64,000 nucleotides of DNA from Limnanthes douglasii subsp. nivea (Eukaryota > Streptophyta > Magnoliopsida > Brassicales > Limnanthaceae): positions 119,668,771 to 119,732,770 of the forward strand of contig JAUPFV010000001.1 of assembly GCA_036936605.1 (NCBI GenBank), read 5' to 3'. Below, piece after piece: positions 22,718-34,481 of the stretch; position 1 is the first letter of the stretch; every line of letters starts with the position of its first letter. The translations under genes and the position numbers were made by a program. Under the pieces are notes generated by a model, which was not told the DNA's origin, made no database searches, and saw only the letters and a program-made list of their open reading frames with translations.

Positions 22718-23834
22718 TATATATGTGAGAATATGCGAATCACACCACAAGTGAGTTCAAAATTATCTCTTTAGTACGTGTTAAGTTTTTATAGTGAAAG
22801 TCAAAGAGATTCCAAGCCAAGATTTGAAATGTACATATGGTATTCCCCACAAAGAATCTTCATGAGGACTAGGAGGTCTACCAATGGGAATTAGATTATC
22901 CGAAGGGAAAATCGGACAAATATGTTATTTTACATGTGATGTGATAAAATGTGTTAATTAGAGGTACTTCAAATAAAATTGAGTTTTTTTATATAAATAT
23001 GCTTGAGTTACCAAATGGAACCATGGATTATATAAGCCCATTAGTCATATTTGTCTAATTTTCCTATAAATAAACAAAAGGTTTCTCGAAAATATATACA
23101 GGCTATCAAATGTGTCAAAATTGTTCTCTCTAAATTATATCATAAGTATTTTAATTCTCTTTATAACCCATCATAGAACTAAATATTTATTCTCTCATTA
23201 CTTAAATACCTCCAACTTTTTTTAACACCATTAGAAATTGATCATAAAAATAAAAATTTGATTTAAAAAAAAAAACGTTATAGCATTATATATAATTTTT
23301 TAAAACGGGTTGTATGCAGTTATTATTTTTATAACAAATAATTTTGTTTTGAAAATAATAAATATTTTATGTATATATAAATCTTGTAAAAAATTTAATT
23401 TTTTTTTATTTCAACGATAAAATATTATTTAAAGTAATACGTATTGTATTATTTTTTATTGATGTAGTATTAGCTTTGATTTTTTTAAAATTTTAGCTAG
23501 TCCAAAACAAAAATTATTATCCTACAAAATAATAGAGCATATATATATATATAACTTTATCATAAATAATATATTATAACATTATCAAAATTAAAATTAT
23601 TTTACACTAACAAAATTGTTAATATAATATTCTACATAATATATATATATATATTAAAAAACTGATAAAAGAAATGCTATTTTGTTATAATTAGAGTCAA
23701 TAAGTTTAACTAATGTTGATGGTTTTAATCACGTTATAATATGTGCTATATATATAAAAAATAAAAAATTGAATTGATAAAAAGTGTTATTTTTTATAAT
23801 TAGATCAATAATACTATCTAATTTTGATGGTTTT
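22718..23834 (+). other. AT-rich spacer between LINE copies (unit 3)
   Basis: Counterpart of 10550-11694, shorter mainly by contraction of the (AT)n tracts (23538-23553, 23637-23655). No gene. The LTR-like remnant recurs at about 22800-23175. Confidence 0.8.
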
Positions 23835-23852
23835 AATCACGTTATAATATTT
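23657..23852 (+). repeat. ~110-bp minisatellite at LINE insertion site (unit 3)
   Basis: Counterpart of 11517-11712; its last 18 bp are the LINE target duplication. Confidence 0.7.
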
Positions 23853-24010
23853 CATAGGCAACGCTAAATATAGACGAGGTTTTCATGAGTCGGTCTTTTT
23901 CTCCAAGATTCAGAGTGATTCCGATGGCTTCTCCGGCGAAATAATCTTTCCGTTCTCTTGCCTTTCCTTCTTCTCTCTTGCTCTATATGATTAGTTGGTC
24001 TATCTCTATC

Positions 24011-24576
24011 ATGGAGAAGAAACAACGCTCTGTTCGAAGATGATTTTCCATCTCTGTTTCAAAATAAAAAAACAGAGGAAGGCTGAGAAAAGTTTGGAGA
24101 AGAAATCTTTCGTGGATTTGTTTAAAGACCAGAATTTAAGGGATCATGAAATCGAATTTAAACCAGAGAGTATTGTTAGAGAATCAGACCATATATCTGT
24201 TAAGTTTTCTAAAGTTATCAAAGACTCGCTGTTGTTGAATGCTAAAGTTACTCTAATTGGAAAGTTCTCTCTAGGTTTGCCAAAGAAACCTGTTTTGGAA
24301 GCCTTCTTCAATTCTTTAAAATTCAAAGGAAAATTTCAAACTAAAAACTGGGATTCTCACCATATTTTCATGGAATTCGAAGTGAATGTAGATGTTTGTA
24401 AAATGTGATCCAGGTACGTTTGGAAGGTTGGAAGTTCTACAATGAGAATCTTGCGGTTGGTCTCCTAACTTTCATCATAAGTTTGAGAATCCAACGGTTC
24501 TGGTATGGACAAAGTTTGAAAAAATCTCGGAATATCTTTATAACACTGGATTCATGCGTGAAATTGCTGCTAATTT
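24011..24576 (+). pseudogene. LINE ORF1, 5' part (copy 3)
   Basis: As copy 2, but ATGGAGAAGAAAC lacks two bases present in ATGGAGATAAGAAAC, so the start codon is out of frame with the L-F-E-D-D-F-P-S-L-F segment. Confidence 0.7.
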
Positions 24577-24581
24577 AGGCA

Positions 24582-24868
24582 TGATGAGGGAAGAATTTAT
24601 TCGATTCGCAAGTCAGATTTTTGGAATATTTAACCAATATATACTTTGTAATAAGAAGTAAATATGTTTTTACTTAGGAAGTTTGTGGGATGAATTAGCC
24701 TCTAATGGACCAATTGTTTAAGTCCAATGGCTCAATAGGCCAAAAGCCCACAACAATGCTATATAAGCTAACTGATCTTTTCTTAAAGGATGAAGATCAT
24801 TTTTGCTAGGGTTTGAGTGAGGGTATTTTCTTGTCGATCTTTCCGTTCTTGATATTTTTTCATCATCA
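24582..24868 (+). repeat. 5' LTR (copy 3)
   Basis: 287 bp, TG...CA, with the TATA-like CTATATAAG. One extra substitution (ATATATACTT for ATATGTACTT) relative to copy 1, shared with copy 2. Confidence 0.92.
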
Positions 24869-24870
24869 AA

Positions 24871-24888
24871 TGGCGCCGTCTGTGGGAA
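24871..24888 (+). other. Primer-binding site (copy 3)
   Basis: TGGCGCCGTCTGTGGG, two bases after the LTR. Confidence 0.8.
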
Positions 24889-25249
24889 GATGACCGGTAC
24901 CTGGATAACATATCCAAAATCGTTACGAGTATCGTTTTAATCAATCGAATCCTAAAGGATTACCCTCTGACTCGCTGCTATGTACTCAAACTCGCCTTCG
25001 AGAGAGCCAAAGCTCCATCGGCCTCCTCGCCATGGCCATCGCCAACCACCACGACCTCTCCCTTTCGAACCCAAGCTTTAACGACGACCATTCTCGCTAT
25101 TCTCTCTTTGTTTATAATATTTCTTGATTCATCTAACAATTTTGCAGGATCTATTGTTTTGTTAATATCTTCATAGAATTTCGTATTACTGATTGTGTTT
25201 TGTTGTTTACTTTTTTTTGTGTTTGTGTTTTCTTTGTATTTTACGGATA
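24889..25249 (+). other. Leader of LTR element, unidentified (copy 3)
   Basis: As copy 1; GC-richer stretch then acceptor-like TTTTGCAG. No product assigned. Confidence 0.4.
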
Positions 25250-25411
25250 TGGATCCAGGTCCTTCACACATGATTCCCAGATCTAGAAATCCACTTCAAG
25301 ACCAACTCTTTCTCACCAGAAGGCCTTCGAAAAAAAAATTGGACAGATTCATGCCGAATCGAGCGGCTATGGATTTCGATTACGCGTAGTACATGGTGAC
25401 AGACGCGTAGA
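25250..25411 (+). pseudogene. CDC20: Captured CDC20 N-terminal fragment (copy 3)
   Basis: Same as copy 1, with N to K before [16 protein letters not shown]; the in-frame TAG is retained. Confidence 0.8.
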
Positions 25412-25459
25412 AAAGGTAAAGACCCAAACGTCAAATGAGATTTAAAATCGGAGAATTTT

Positions 25460-26212
25460 TTGGTCTCCAACCAAGAGATAACCATCTCTACGACACCCCT
25501 TCCCTACAATCAACAACAATCTTACATGGAAGCCTCTCAAAAGTTTTTCGAGTCCATGAAAGCATGTGGATATATCAAATCGATACCCATTGCTCGAAAA
25601 CTCGACGGTCAACTTGTTTCAGTCGGTTTGGATTCCTCAGTTTTCCTCCAAAACCATCTCCTGAACTTGTATTCAAAATGCGGATTGATCAACGACGCTT
25701 GTCGAGTTTTCGATGAAATTGGGTCTCCTAACGTTTTTAGTTGGAATAAGATGGTTAATGGGTTAGCTGACTCGGGTCGGATTAAAGATGCAAAAAAGTT
25801 GTTCAATGAAATGCCAGACAGAGACTCTGTTTCCTGGAATTCAATGATGTCGGGTTATATCCATAATGGGATGCCGGGTGATACTATAAAGGTCTTTGTT
25901 TCAATGGTTCGTGATGGGGAATGTGCCCCTGATTTGTTCTCCTTCTCTTGTGCAATGAAATCTTGTGGTAGCCTTGGGTATTCTGATATGGCAGTTCAGC
26001 TACATGGGCTTGTAAAGAAGTTTAGTTTTGGAAGGGATGCACAGATTGATGCTTCAATAATGGATATGTATATAAAATATGGTGCGGTGAGTCTGGCGGG
26101 TCGTATTTTTGTAAGAATGCATAACCCGAGTTTGTTTTGTTGGAACAGCATGGTATATGGTTACTCTAAAGCGCATGGTGTCCAAAAAGCTCTTTATACC
26201 TTCAAGAGCTGA
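25460..26212 (+). pseudogene. Captured PPR protein fragment 1 (copy 3)
   Basis: Open for about 250 codons, as copy 2; ATG at 25526. Joined to the DnaJ-like piece after KALYTFKS. Confidence 0.85.
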
Positions 26213-26651
26213 ATGTGTTGCAAATGTTGTTATTGACAACCGGGCAGAGTTGGTACACCTTCCATCCTCCATGAACCTAAATACACCATTACCTTCTAAA
26301 GAATGCCCAAGCTGCGATGGAACAGGTGTAATGGGCTGTCCTGAATGAAAGAACAAACTGCAAGTCAGGATCTCTGCGGATGATATTATGGAACCTCCAT
26401 GGAAAGCATACAATGTCTTGATAAAAATGGATTATCCTTATGAGCATATAGTTCAAAGCATGAAAGATCCCAACATTGCAGCGTTTTGGTTATTCACTTT
26501 GCCTCAAGTTGTGGGTGGATTAAACTATGATGATGATATCAAGCAGAAAGTTTGGTGGCAATACAAGGAATTCATGCGATATGATCAGCTTCGGGATGTG
26601 GTGGCTAAGCGAAATCCTGGCTGGGAGTATTTACAGGAATTTCGTCTTTAA
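26211..26651 (+). pseudogene. Captured DnaJ-like zinc-finger protein fragment (copy 3)
   Basis: As copy 1 with DVVAKR for DVVPKR; TGA at 26346-26348 in place of the conserved cysteine. Confidence 0.65.
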
Positions 26652-26655
26652 TTAA

Positions 26656-26934
26656 CTAGCCGCAGTTTTTGGTGCTTGTTCAAGTGAAGAGTATATTTAT
26701 GATGGAACTCAGCTGCATTCACATGCAATCAAAAAAGGAATGGATTGTTTAGTTGCGGTTGGAAATGCTATTATCACAATGTACTCGAAGTGTGGTGATA
26801 CTCCGGAAGCAAATCATGCTTTTAATTTGATGCCAATTAAAGACATAATATCTTGGACAGCTTTAATTAGTGCTTTTTCTCAAAGCGGTGCAGTCGAAAG
26901 AGCTCGGAATTGTTTCGATCGGATACCAGAGGAA
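26656..26934 (+). pseudogene. Captured PPR protein fragment 2 (copy 3)
   Basis: As copy 1. Confidence 0.75.
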
Positions 26935-27172
26935 TGGATGGGCAGATCATAAACAACGATGTCAGAATCCGATCACACATTGTCGAGACCTACAGAGGCC
27001 ATACAAACGAAGTCTTTGGATTAAAATGGTCTGGTTCGGGTCAACAACTCGCGAGTGGAGGAAACGACAACCTCTTACACATATGGGACCGATCAATGAC
27101 CTCCTCAAATTTGTCACCGCAACAGTATCTTCACCGTCTACAGGACTATACATCAGCATGTTGATACGCTTT
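26935..27172 (+). pseudogene. CDC20: Captured CDC20 WD40 fragment (copy 3)
   Basis: As copy 1 ([10 protein letters not shown]). Confidence 0.85.
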
Positions 27173-27209
27173 CCGCTTGGAATGGACACCAAGCTAGGGC
27201 TTTAACTGC

Positions 27210-27774
27210 TGATTGAGGCGACGACGAAGGAAGCCGACCATGGCACCAGTGAAGATTCAGAGGAAGCAACGACGGTGGAGGAACTTGTAAGCTCCCTCAA
27301 CGAGCAACGTATTTACAGAGAGCTCACACTATCCCTCCGCACTGGCCTCCTCGACGCCTGCGCCGAGTTCTCGTTCCTCCGCCTACGTGGCCTCCACCCC
27401 CTCCTCAAATCCCTCCGATCTATTGCTCAATCTGATGCCACCATCGACATCTTCTCCCACACCCAGTCCATTCCCGAGCTACAAATGGTTCCGGTGTTGT
27501 TTCAGCATTCACTGAATGAAACGGAAGATGACATTGTGACGAGCTTGGATCATATCTTTACCGTCGAATCGATCAAGATCGCTAGTCCTTCCTCAGACGC
27601 TGAAGTTGTTCTCGCCCTTCGTGTTTTAGAAGGTTGTTGTTTGCTCCAACAAGAGAGCACAACAGTGGCTCATAAGCACAAGGCAATTCAGATTTTGATG
27701 AATATATTATCAACTAGAGGGGTCCTTGAACAAGAAGACGTTCGATCCAATATACTGTCACAGCTCTTGGATGA
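27210..27774 (+). pseudogene. Captured fragment of an unrecognised protein (copy 3)
   Basis: As copy 1, ATG at 27275, 171 residues. Confidence 0.55.
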
Positions 27775-27899
27775 CACTTGCCCTTGCTAGAGATGACAAA
27801 AAGATCATCTGGTACCTACTGTTCAATTCAGCCCTTGCATATTTTGTAAATTTGACAAACTTTTTGGTCACGAAACACACCAGCGCACTGACCATGCAG
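27775..27899 (+). pseudogene. Captured sugar-phosphate/phosphate translocator fragment (copy 3)
   Basis: As copy 1, with the splice donor preserved. Confidence 0.8.
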
Positions 27900-28790
27900 G
27901 TATGTATATACTTCTCTCCTCGAAGTTCTTATTTCTATTTTTGTCATGTATTACGTTTCTTCATGCATATGTGGTTTGATTGGGAACGCACTATATAATA
28001 CAAGTCGTTATTTGATGAGATAGAAGTAGTGTTATTTGATGAGAGCGTAATCGACTTTAATTTGATCACGTGGTAACACATTTAGAAAGATGATTGAACC
28101 TATCAGTGTATTAATAGCAATTGAATAAGACACTTTAGAGCTTTACCTTCTTTATTTAATCAAAGAAATAATTTCTACTGAGCTTCTTTGTGGTTTTGCA
28201 ATTAAGGGTGGTGATTATACGAGTAGCTCAAGCACGTATAGCTACACTCAAGATCTGATAAGTTGAGCACAAGGATTATTCTTGGCTCATTTAGTTGCTT
28301 GAGACATCCATAAATAGTACGAAATTCTAGATTACAATATAAATAAATTATCAATCTATAGGAATTACAGTTTTGTAGACAACCTCATTTGAGCCATAGG
28401 CTCAGCTCATTTACGGAAATGACTCTGTCACACCCTTAGTTCTGCCTGATTATTATGCTGCCTAGTTTTTCTTATCCTGATACCTTCACCTTCATGTCAA
28501 AATTAACTAAAGCGCTATGATTGTTCTGTATTGCTATAGTTTTTCTAATTTCTTATTAATTAAGTTTAGTTCGTTGCCAAAATATCTTGTCAGAAATAAA
28601 AGAATTGTTATGGATCATATTTTGTGGCATTTAGAGAATTGAAACCGCAACCCCTCTAGCGAATTCAAGTTCTGATCTTGTTGCATAACTCTTTGCTGCT
28701 ATGTTATCTCTTATGGTCTGTTACTAAAGATTCACACATGTCTTGTATCCAATCTGGTATTGACTGCCACAAATATAGTATTTTTATATG
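27900..28790 (+). other. Noncoding interior of LTR element (copy 3)
   Basis: Intron-like sequence, no gene seen. Confidence 0.5.
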
Positions 28791-29297
28791 TTGAAATTCA
28801 TTATTATTTTGGATCTAAAGGATCTTCCAACAGTAGTTGGTCAACATTTGAAATTTATTATTATTTTGGATTTAAGGGATCTTCCAATTTTAATTGGTCA
28901 ACACTTGAAATTCATTATTATTTTGGATCCTAGGGATCTTCCAGCACTAGTTGGTCAACACTTGAAATTCATTATTATTTTGGATCCTAGGGATCTTCCA
29001 GCACTAGTTGGTCAACACTTGAAATTCATTATTATTTTGGATCCGAGGGATCTTCCAACAGTAGTTGGTCAACAATTAAAATTCATTATTATTTTGGATC
29101 TAACGGATCTTCCAATTTTAATTGGTCAACATTCGAAGTTCATTATTTTAGATCAAAATGGTCTTCCAACTATTAGTTGGTCAACATATGAGATTTGTTA
29201 TTTTGGATCCGAAGGATCTTCCAACATTAGTTGGTCAACACTCAAAATTTATTATTTTGGATCTGATGGATCTTCTAACATTTGTTGGTTTATATTT
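28791..29297 (+). repeat. 57-bp minisatellite in LTR element (copy 3)
   Basis: About nine copies, same variant order as the other units. Confidence 0.9.
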
Positions 29298-29484
29298 CCT
29301 ATGTCTGTTGGTCTACATCTGTCGGCCAAAACATTTTATATTTTTACAGGTAACATTTGAAGCAGCGCCAAAATTACTCATCTCTCAGAATTCTTCGCAA
29401 TGATTGGGGGGCTACAAATAAGGAACGAGTAAAATCTGAAGTAGTGACAAAACTAGTCCTTCCTTAGAATTCTTCGCAAGGACT

Positions 29485-29495
29485 AGGGGGGCTAC
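29485..29495 (+). other. Polypurine tract (copy 3)
   Basis: AGGGGGGCTAC directly before the 3' LTR. Confidence 0.85.
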
Positions 29496-29781
29496 TGATG
29501 AGGGAAGAATTTATTCGATTTGCAAGTCAGATTTTTGGAATATTTAACCAATATGTACTTTGTAATAAGAAGTAAATATGTTTTTACTTAGGAAGTTTGT
29601 GGGATGAATTAGCCTCTAATGGACCAATTGTTTAAGTCCAATGGCTCAATAGGCCAAAAGCCCACAACAATGCTATATAAGCTAACTGATCTTTTCTTAA
29701 AGGATGAAGATCATTTTTCTAGGGTTTGAGTGAGGGTATTTTCTTGTCGATCTTTCCGTTCTTGATATTTTTTCATCATCA
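29496..29781 (+). repeat. 3' LTR (copy 3)
   Basis: 286 bp, TG...CA. Confidence 0.92.
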
Positions 29782-29786
29782 AGGAA

Positions 29787-30565
29787 ATCCTTACAAAATT
29801 GAAGTGTCAGAAGATAACTAAGCATTCCAAAACTCAGATTATTAATTAATAGAGCTGAATTTATCAATGAAGATTCATAGTCAAGTATGGATTGGTTTTG
29901 GTCCCAATGACGGGTGTTGGATTAATGTCAAATACAAGAATTTGCATGCTTATTGTAATTCTTGTTTCCATTTGGGTCATAAACTTGAAGATTGCAAGAA
30001 AAAAACTAAATCTATTGATCAATAAGTTCTACCGCATTTCAAGAAGATAAAAGCCCAGATTGATAAGGAAAAAGAAAATGTTGTTAAATTGGATGTGAGG
30101 GTTGATAATGAAGCTGTTAGTTCAAATTCTGAGTTTGTTCCTATTATGAAATCAATAATTGTTCACAGAAAGGAGAAAGAAAAGTACTCTATCGATAAAT
30201 TGCATAATAGAAAGGACCCATGATAACTATGTCTCTATTAATTATGATGTTCATAACAGCTTTGATGATAATATTCCTGAAAATATTGAAATTATAGAAG
30301 TTATACAACATTTACAAGTTCAGTGTGGTAAACAAGATCTTCATGATGCTGTTAACTACATATCAGGCTTCAATTCTCTGATCTAAGCAAATATCGGGAG
30401 CCTTCAACATTCCCCACTGAACAAAGAGAAATCCCCTATAGCCCAGGAGTTTAGTACTATCCTGAAAAAGAAACTCAGTAAAGAAACTCAAGAAACCAAG
30501 CACTAAGATCATGAAATCTCTCAAGTATGGAAGGATAAACAGGAAACAAAAATCTTTATCTGACA
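29787..30565 (+). pseudogene. LINE ORF1, 3' part with zinc knuckle (copy 3)
   Basis: As copy 1. Confidence 0.75.
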
Positions 30566-33500
30566 ATGATAAAGATCATTAATTGGAACCTGCATGGTAT
30601 TAATAACAATTCAACTATCAGGAGACTGAAAGACATGATTTTTAAAGATAAGATTAGTATCTCGGTGATTCAAGATCCTTTGACTAATTTTGATAATATT
30701 TCTAATATTGCTTCTTTGTTGGGTTTTACGGGTTTCATTTTTAACACTTATAATAAAATTTGGAAGTTTGTATTAATAATAAAACTGTATTTCATCTATC
30801 TGTTGTCTATGCAAAGTGTAACAGGTTGCTTAGGTTGGACTTATGGGATCAATTGAAGTTGATTTCTAAGACTAGTCATGGTTGGATAGTGGTTGGGGAC
30901 TTTAATGTTATCACTACTTTTGATGAATAGACTGGTTGGAAGCATATTGATCAAAATAGTATGGATGACTTCATGCAAACCATCAATGATGTTCAATTGG
31001 AAAATGCAGGTTACTTGGGGCCTAAGTTCACTTGGAATAGAAGATTAAAATGTAAGCGGCTCGACAGAGCCTTGTTCAACTCTAACTGGACCAATATATT
31101 TAGCAAAACTCAGGTTCTTCACATGGTCAGAACTTGTCCTGACCATGCTCCCATCTTGATTTCTGCTATAAAAGATCATTCTAATTGCTCCAATATCAAT
31201 AATAAGAGCTTCAAGTTCATGAACATGTGGATAAATGACCCTTCATTTCTTGATGTTGTTGAAAAGAACTGGTATTTGAACATCAATGGCTTGCCTAATG
31301 AGGTTTTTTTCTTTAAATTAAAGAGACTTAAAAACTTCCTTAAAGTTTGGAATAAAAATTGTTTTGGAAATGTTTTTACTAAAGTAAAAGAGATTGAGAA
31401 CAATGTTAAGGAAGCTGAGTTGCTTCATTCTACCTATAACAATCAATCTACTAAAATGAATCTTAGGAAATCAAACAGTCTTTATTTGCAGGCCCTTAGA
31501 AACGAAGAGGTTTTCTGGAAGCAAAAGGCTTAAAGTTCTTGGCTAATTGAGGGTGACAACAATACTAAAATGTTTCATGCCTATGTATCAAAGAAGAGAA
31601 GAAATAATGCCATTAGTGGCATAAAGGATGGAGAAAAATAGCTGTATAATGTTGATGAAATAGGAGTCTCTGCTGAAAAGTATTTCAAAAATGTCTACTC
31701 AAAGAAACCTTACAACTCTACTGAAGAGGAGGAGCATTGTATGCAAGATGACTTACTGTCTTCTATTCCTAATCTGGTTACTAATGATGAAAATGTCTCC
31801 TTGATGAAAACTACTAATGCTGAAGAGCTTTGGGATGTTCTAAACTCTATGAATTTGGATAGTGCATCTGGTATTGATGGGTATAATGTTATCTTTTATA
31901 AAACTTGTTGGAATATTATTAAAGATGATCTGCTAAAGGCTTTAAACTCTTTCATGTCTGGTAGCAAGATTCCAAATGGGATTTTTGCTACTGGATTGTG
32001 CCTTTTTCCTAAAACCCCTAATCCCACTTTCTAGAACCATTACATGCCTATTATTCTTTGTTCATTGACTAACAAAATCCTTTCTAAATTAATTATACTA
32101 GACTGTCTAATATCCTCCCTAAGATGCACTCAAGGTGCTTTTGTCAAGAATCGTTTTATTCATGAGAACATTCTGGTTGCAAGAGAGTTGGCTCTTGATA
32201 TGAACAGAAAGCTTGCTAAAGGCAATATTATGGTCAAGCTTGATATGTCAAAGGCTTTTGACATGATGTCTATTCCCTTTATCCTTAAGGTTTTATCTCT
32301 ATTTGGTTTTTCTAGACAATTTATAAAGCTTATCAATGATATGATTAAGGATATTAGTATTTCTATTCTGATTAATGGGAAGGCCTATGGGTTTTTCGAT
32401 ACTGTTAGAGGTTTGAGGCAAGGGGACCCTTGTCCACAAGTCTCTTTATAATTAGTGAAGAATTTCTCTTCAGAGGTCTTGTTAATCTATATAATCTAAA
32501 TAAATCAATGCATTTTGCTTCTAGATCATCCATTATTATTCCTAGCATCTCTTTTGCAGATGACATTTTAGTCTTTATTAACAGTATGGATTCTTTTATA
32601 CACTTTCTTAGTTGTTTCCTAGACAGTTACCAATTGATTTCTGGGTAAGTAGTAAACAAAGAAAAGACCCAGATTATCACCTCAATGAGTCTCATTCAAA
32701 GCAGAATTCATGCGTTGGAAACTAGCATTGGATTCAAGATTGACCACCTCCCTATCAGTTATTTAGGTGTTAATCTGACCTGCAACAATAAAGCAAAGAA
32801 CTTCAGTAAGTTGTTAGACTACGTCAATGGAAAAATAGCAATCTGGGACAACAAATACTTGTCATTTGGGGGAAGACTTTCTCTAATATCTTCTATTCTA
32901 ATGTTAATTCCTTATTGCTGGATGCATAATACTTTAATCCCTCAAAGTGTGATCAATAAACTTGAATTTTTTTAAATAAATTATTATAGAGATCAAAGTT
33001 TGAGATTAAGACCACTCACTGGACTACTTGGAAGAATCTTTGCAAACCTTTTGATGAGGGTGGTCTGAATATCAGAAGACTTGTTGATATTCAAACTACC
33101 ATTTCACAAAAACTTTGGTTCAATTATAGAAAACACGAGAGTTTTGGTCTAAATTGATGAATGATATTTATAATAAAGACAATCACCCTCTCAAATCGAA
33201 TTTTAAAAAGCTTGGTTCAATTACTTGGAAACATTTGGTAAACATTAAAAATACTGCTGAATCTAATATGAGTTGGTTACTTGGCAGTGGTGAGATGGAT
33301 TTTTGGTTGGAGAATTGGCACAACCAAGCTCCAATTATGGACCCTAATAGCCCTGAAGCTAATCTATGGTACTTGGATCAGAGAGTTAATTCTTTTTGGA
33401 AAGGCAACAGCTGGGACATTGCCTTGTTGAGAAGCTTTTTAAGTGAAGAGAGAGTTAAGCAGATTACTTTGTTCAAGGTCGACTCTTCTAAAGCAGACAA

Positions 33501-34481
33501 GATGATATGGGCAAATTCTCTTAGTTTAAACTTCAACACTAGTCACACTTGGAATAACATCAGATATTATTTTAACAAATCATCCCTTTACAAGAAGATT
33601 TGGAACCAACTAACTCCCAAGAAGTGCTCATTCTTTTTATGGAAACTTTTAAAAAATTTCTTACTTATTGATACTACTCTGCAATTTAGACATGTCAGCT
33701 TAGCTTCAAAATGCATATTCTGTTCTAGTTGTGAAAGTATAAATCACCTATTTGTTAATCGCAAGTTTGCTTGGACTATCTGGATGCATTAGTGTATTCT
33801 TTTCAATATTAAAATTGAGTACTTCACGAGTTTAACTCACTTGATTAGAGAATGGTTCTGGTTTTCTAGTCTAAAAGTTCATATTATGCATGCTGTTCCG
33901 TTTATTATATGCTGGACTATATGGAAATCTAGAAATGATATTAAATTTAAAATAAGATTACATCTACTGATTCTGCTATTACTTACATAAACAGAATTAT
34001 CTATAGTCTGGATGCTAAACTAACTAAGAAACATTGGTTTAAAGCTAGGGATGCAGACACTACTCTTGGTTGCAACTCAATCTATGATAAGTATCAAAAG
34101 AAAACATACCTAAAGTGGATACATCCAATTGACGGTAGATTGAAACTTAATGCTGATGGAACCTGTTCTCGCATTGGTGAAGCCTCTGGTGGAATGATTG
34201 TCAGAAATCATGAAGGCGATATTGAACTTGATCTTGGCAAAACTTTTGGGAAGATGACTCCAATGCTGGCTGAGACTTTGTCTCTTCTTGAAGGTCTGTT
34301 ATTGTGTAGAGAAAGAAGCTGGTCGAAGGTTGATATTGAGTCCGACAATTGAGCTTTAATCGATTACTTGGCCAAATGGATGAGCCCTTGGTATCTGACC
34401 CGGTTATTATCCATTTGTAGAAGAATGATCCACCATAATATGACCTTAAAGTTTATCTCCCGAAATGAGAATAGCCACCGA
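30566..34481 (+). pseudogene. LINE ORF2 (copy 3)
   Basis: As copy 2, with a 1-bp deletion near 33141 that shifts the frame in the region between reverse transcriptase and zf-RVT. Confidence 0.85.

Larger units (their letters stand above)
24582..29781 (+). mobile_element. Non-autonomous gene-capturing LTR retrotransposon, copy 3 (most complete, 5200 bp)
   Basis: Reference copy of the element. Order: 5' LTR, primer site, unidentified leader, CDC20 N-terminus, PPR part 1, DnaJ-like piece, PPR part 2, CDC20 WD40 part, unrecognised protein, translocator exon plus intron, 57-bp minisatellite, polypurine tract, 3' LTR. Left target copy is AGGCA (24577-24581); the right one reads AGGAA (29782-29786), one later substitution. 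All captured pieces lie in the element's sense orientation, as expected if they were joined during reverse transcription of RNA. No frame for gag or pol was found on either strand, so it must have moved with proteins from another element. Confidence 0.94.

Noticed and set aside
24582..29781. Helitron or Pack-MULE as the agent of multi-gene capture
   Set aside because: LTRs, primer site, polypurine tract and a 5-bp duplication identify an LTR retrotransposon; no Helitron ends or 9-bp duplication with inverted repeats here.
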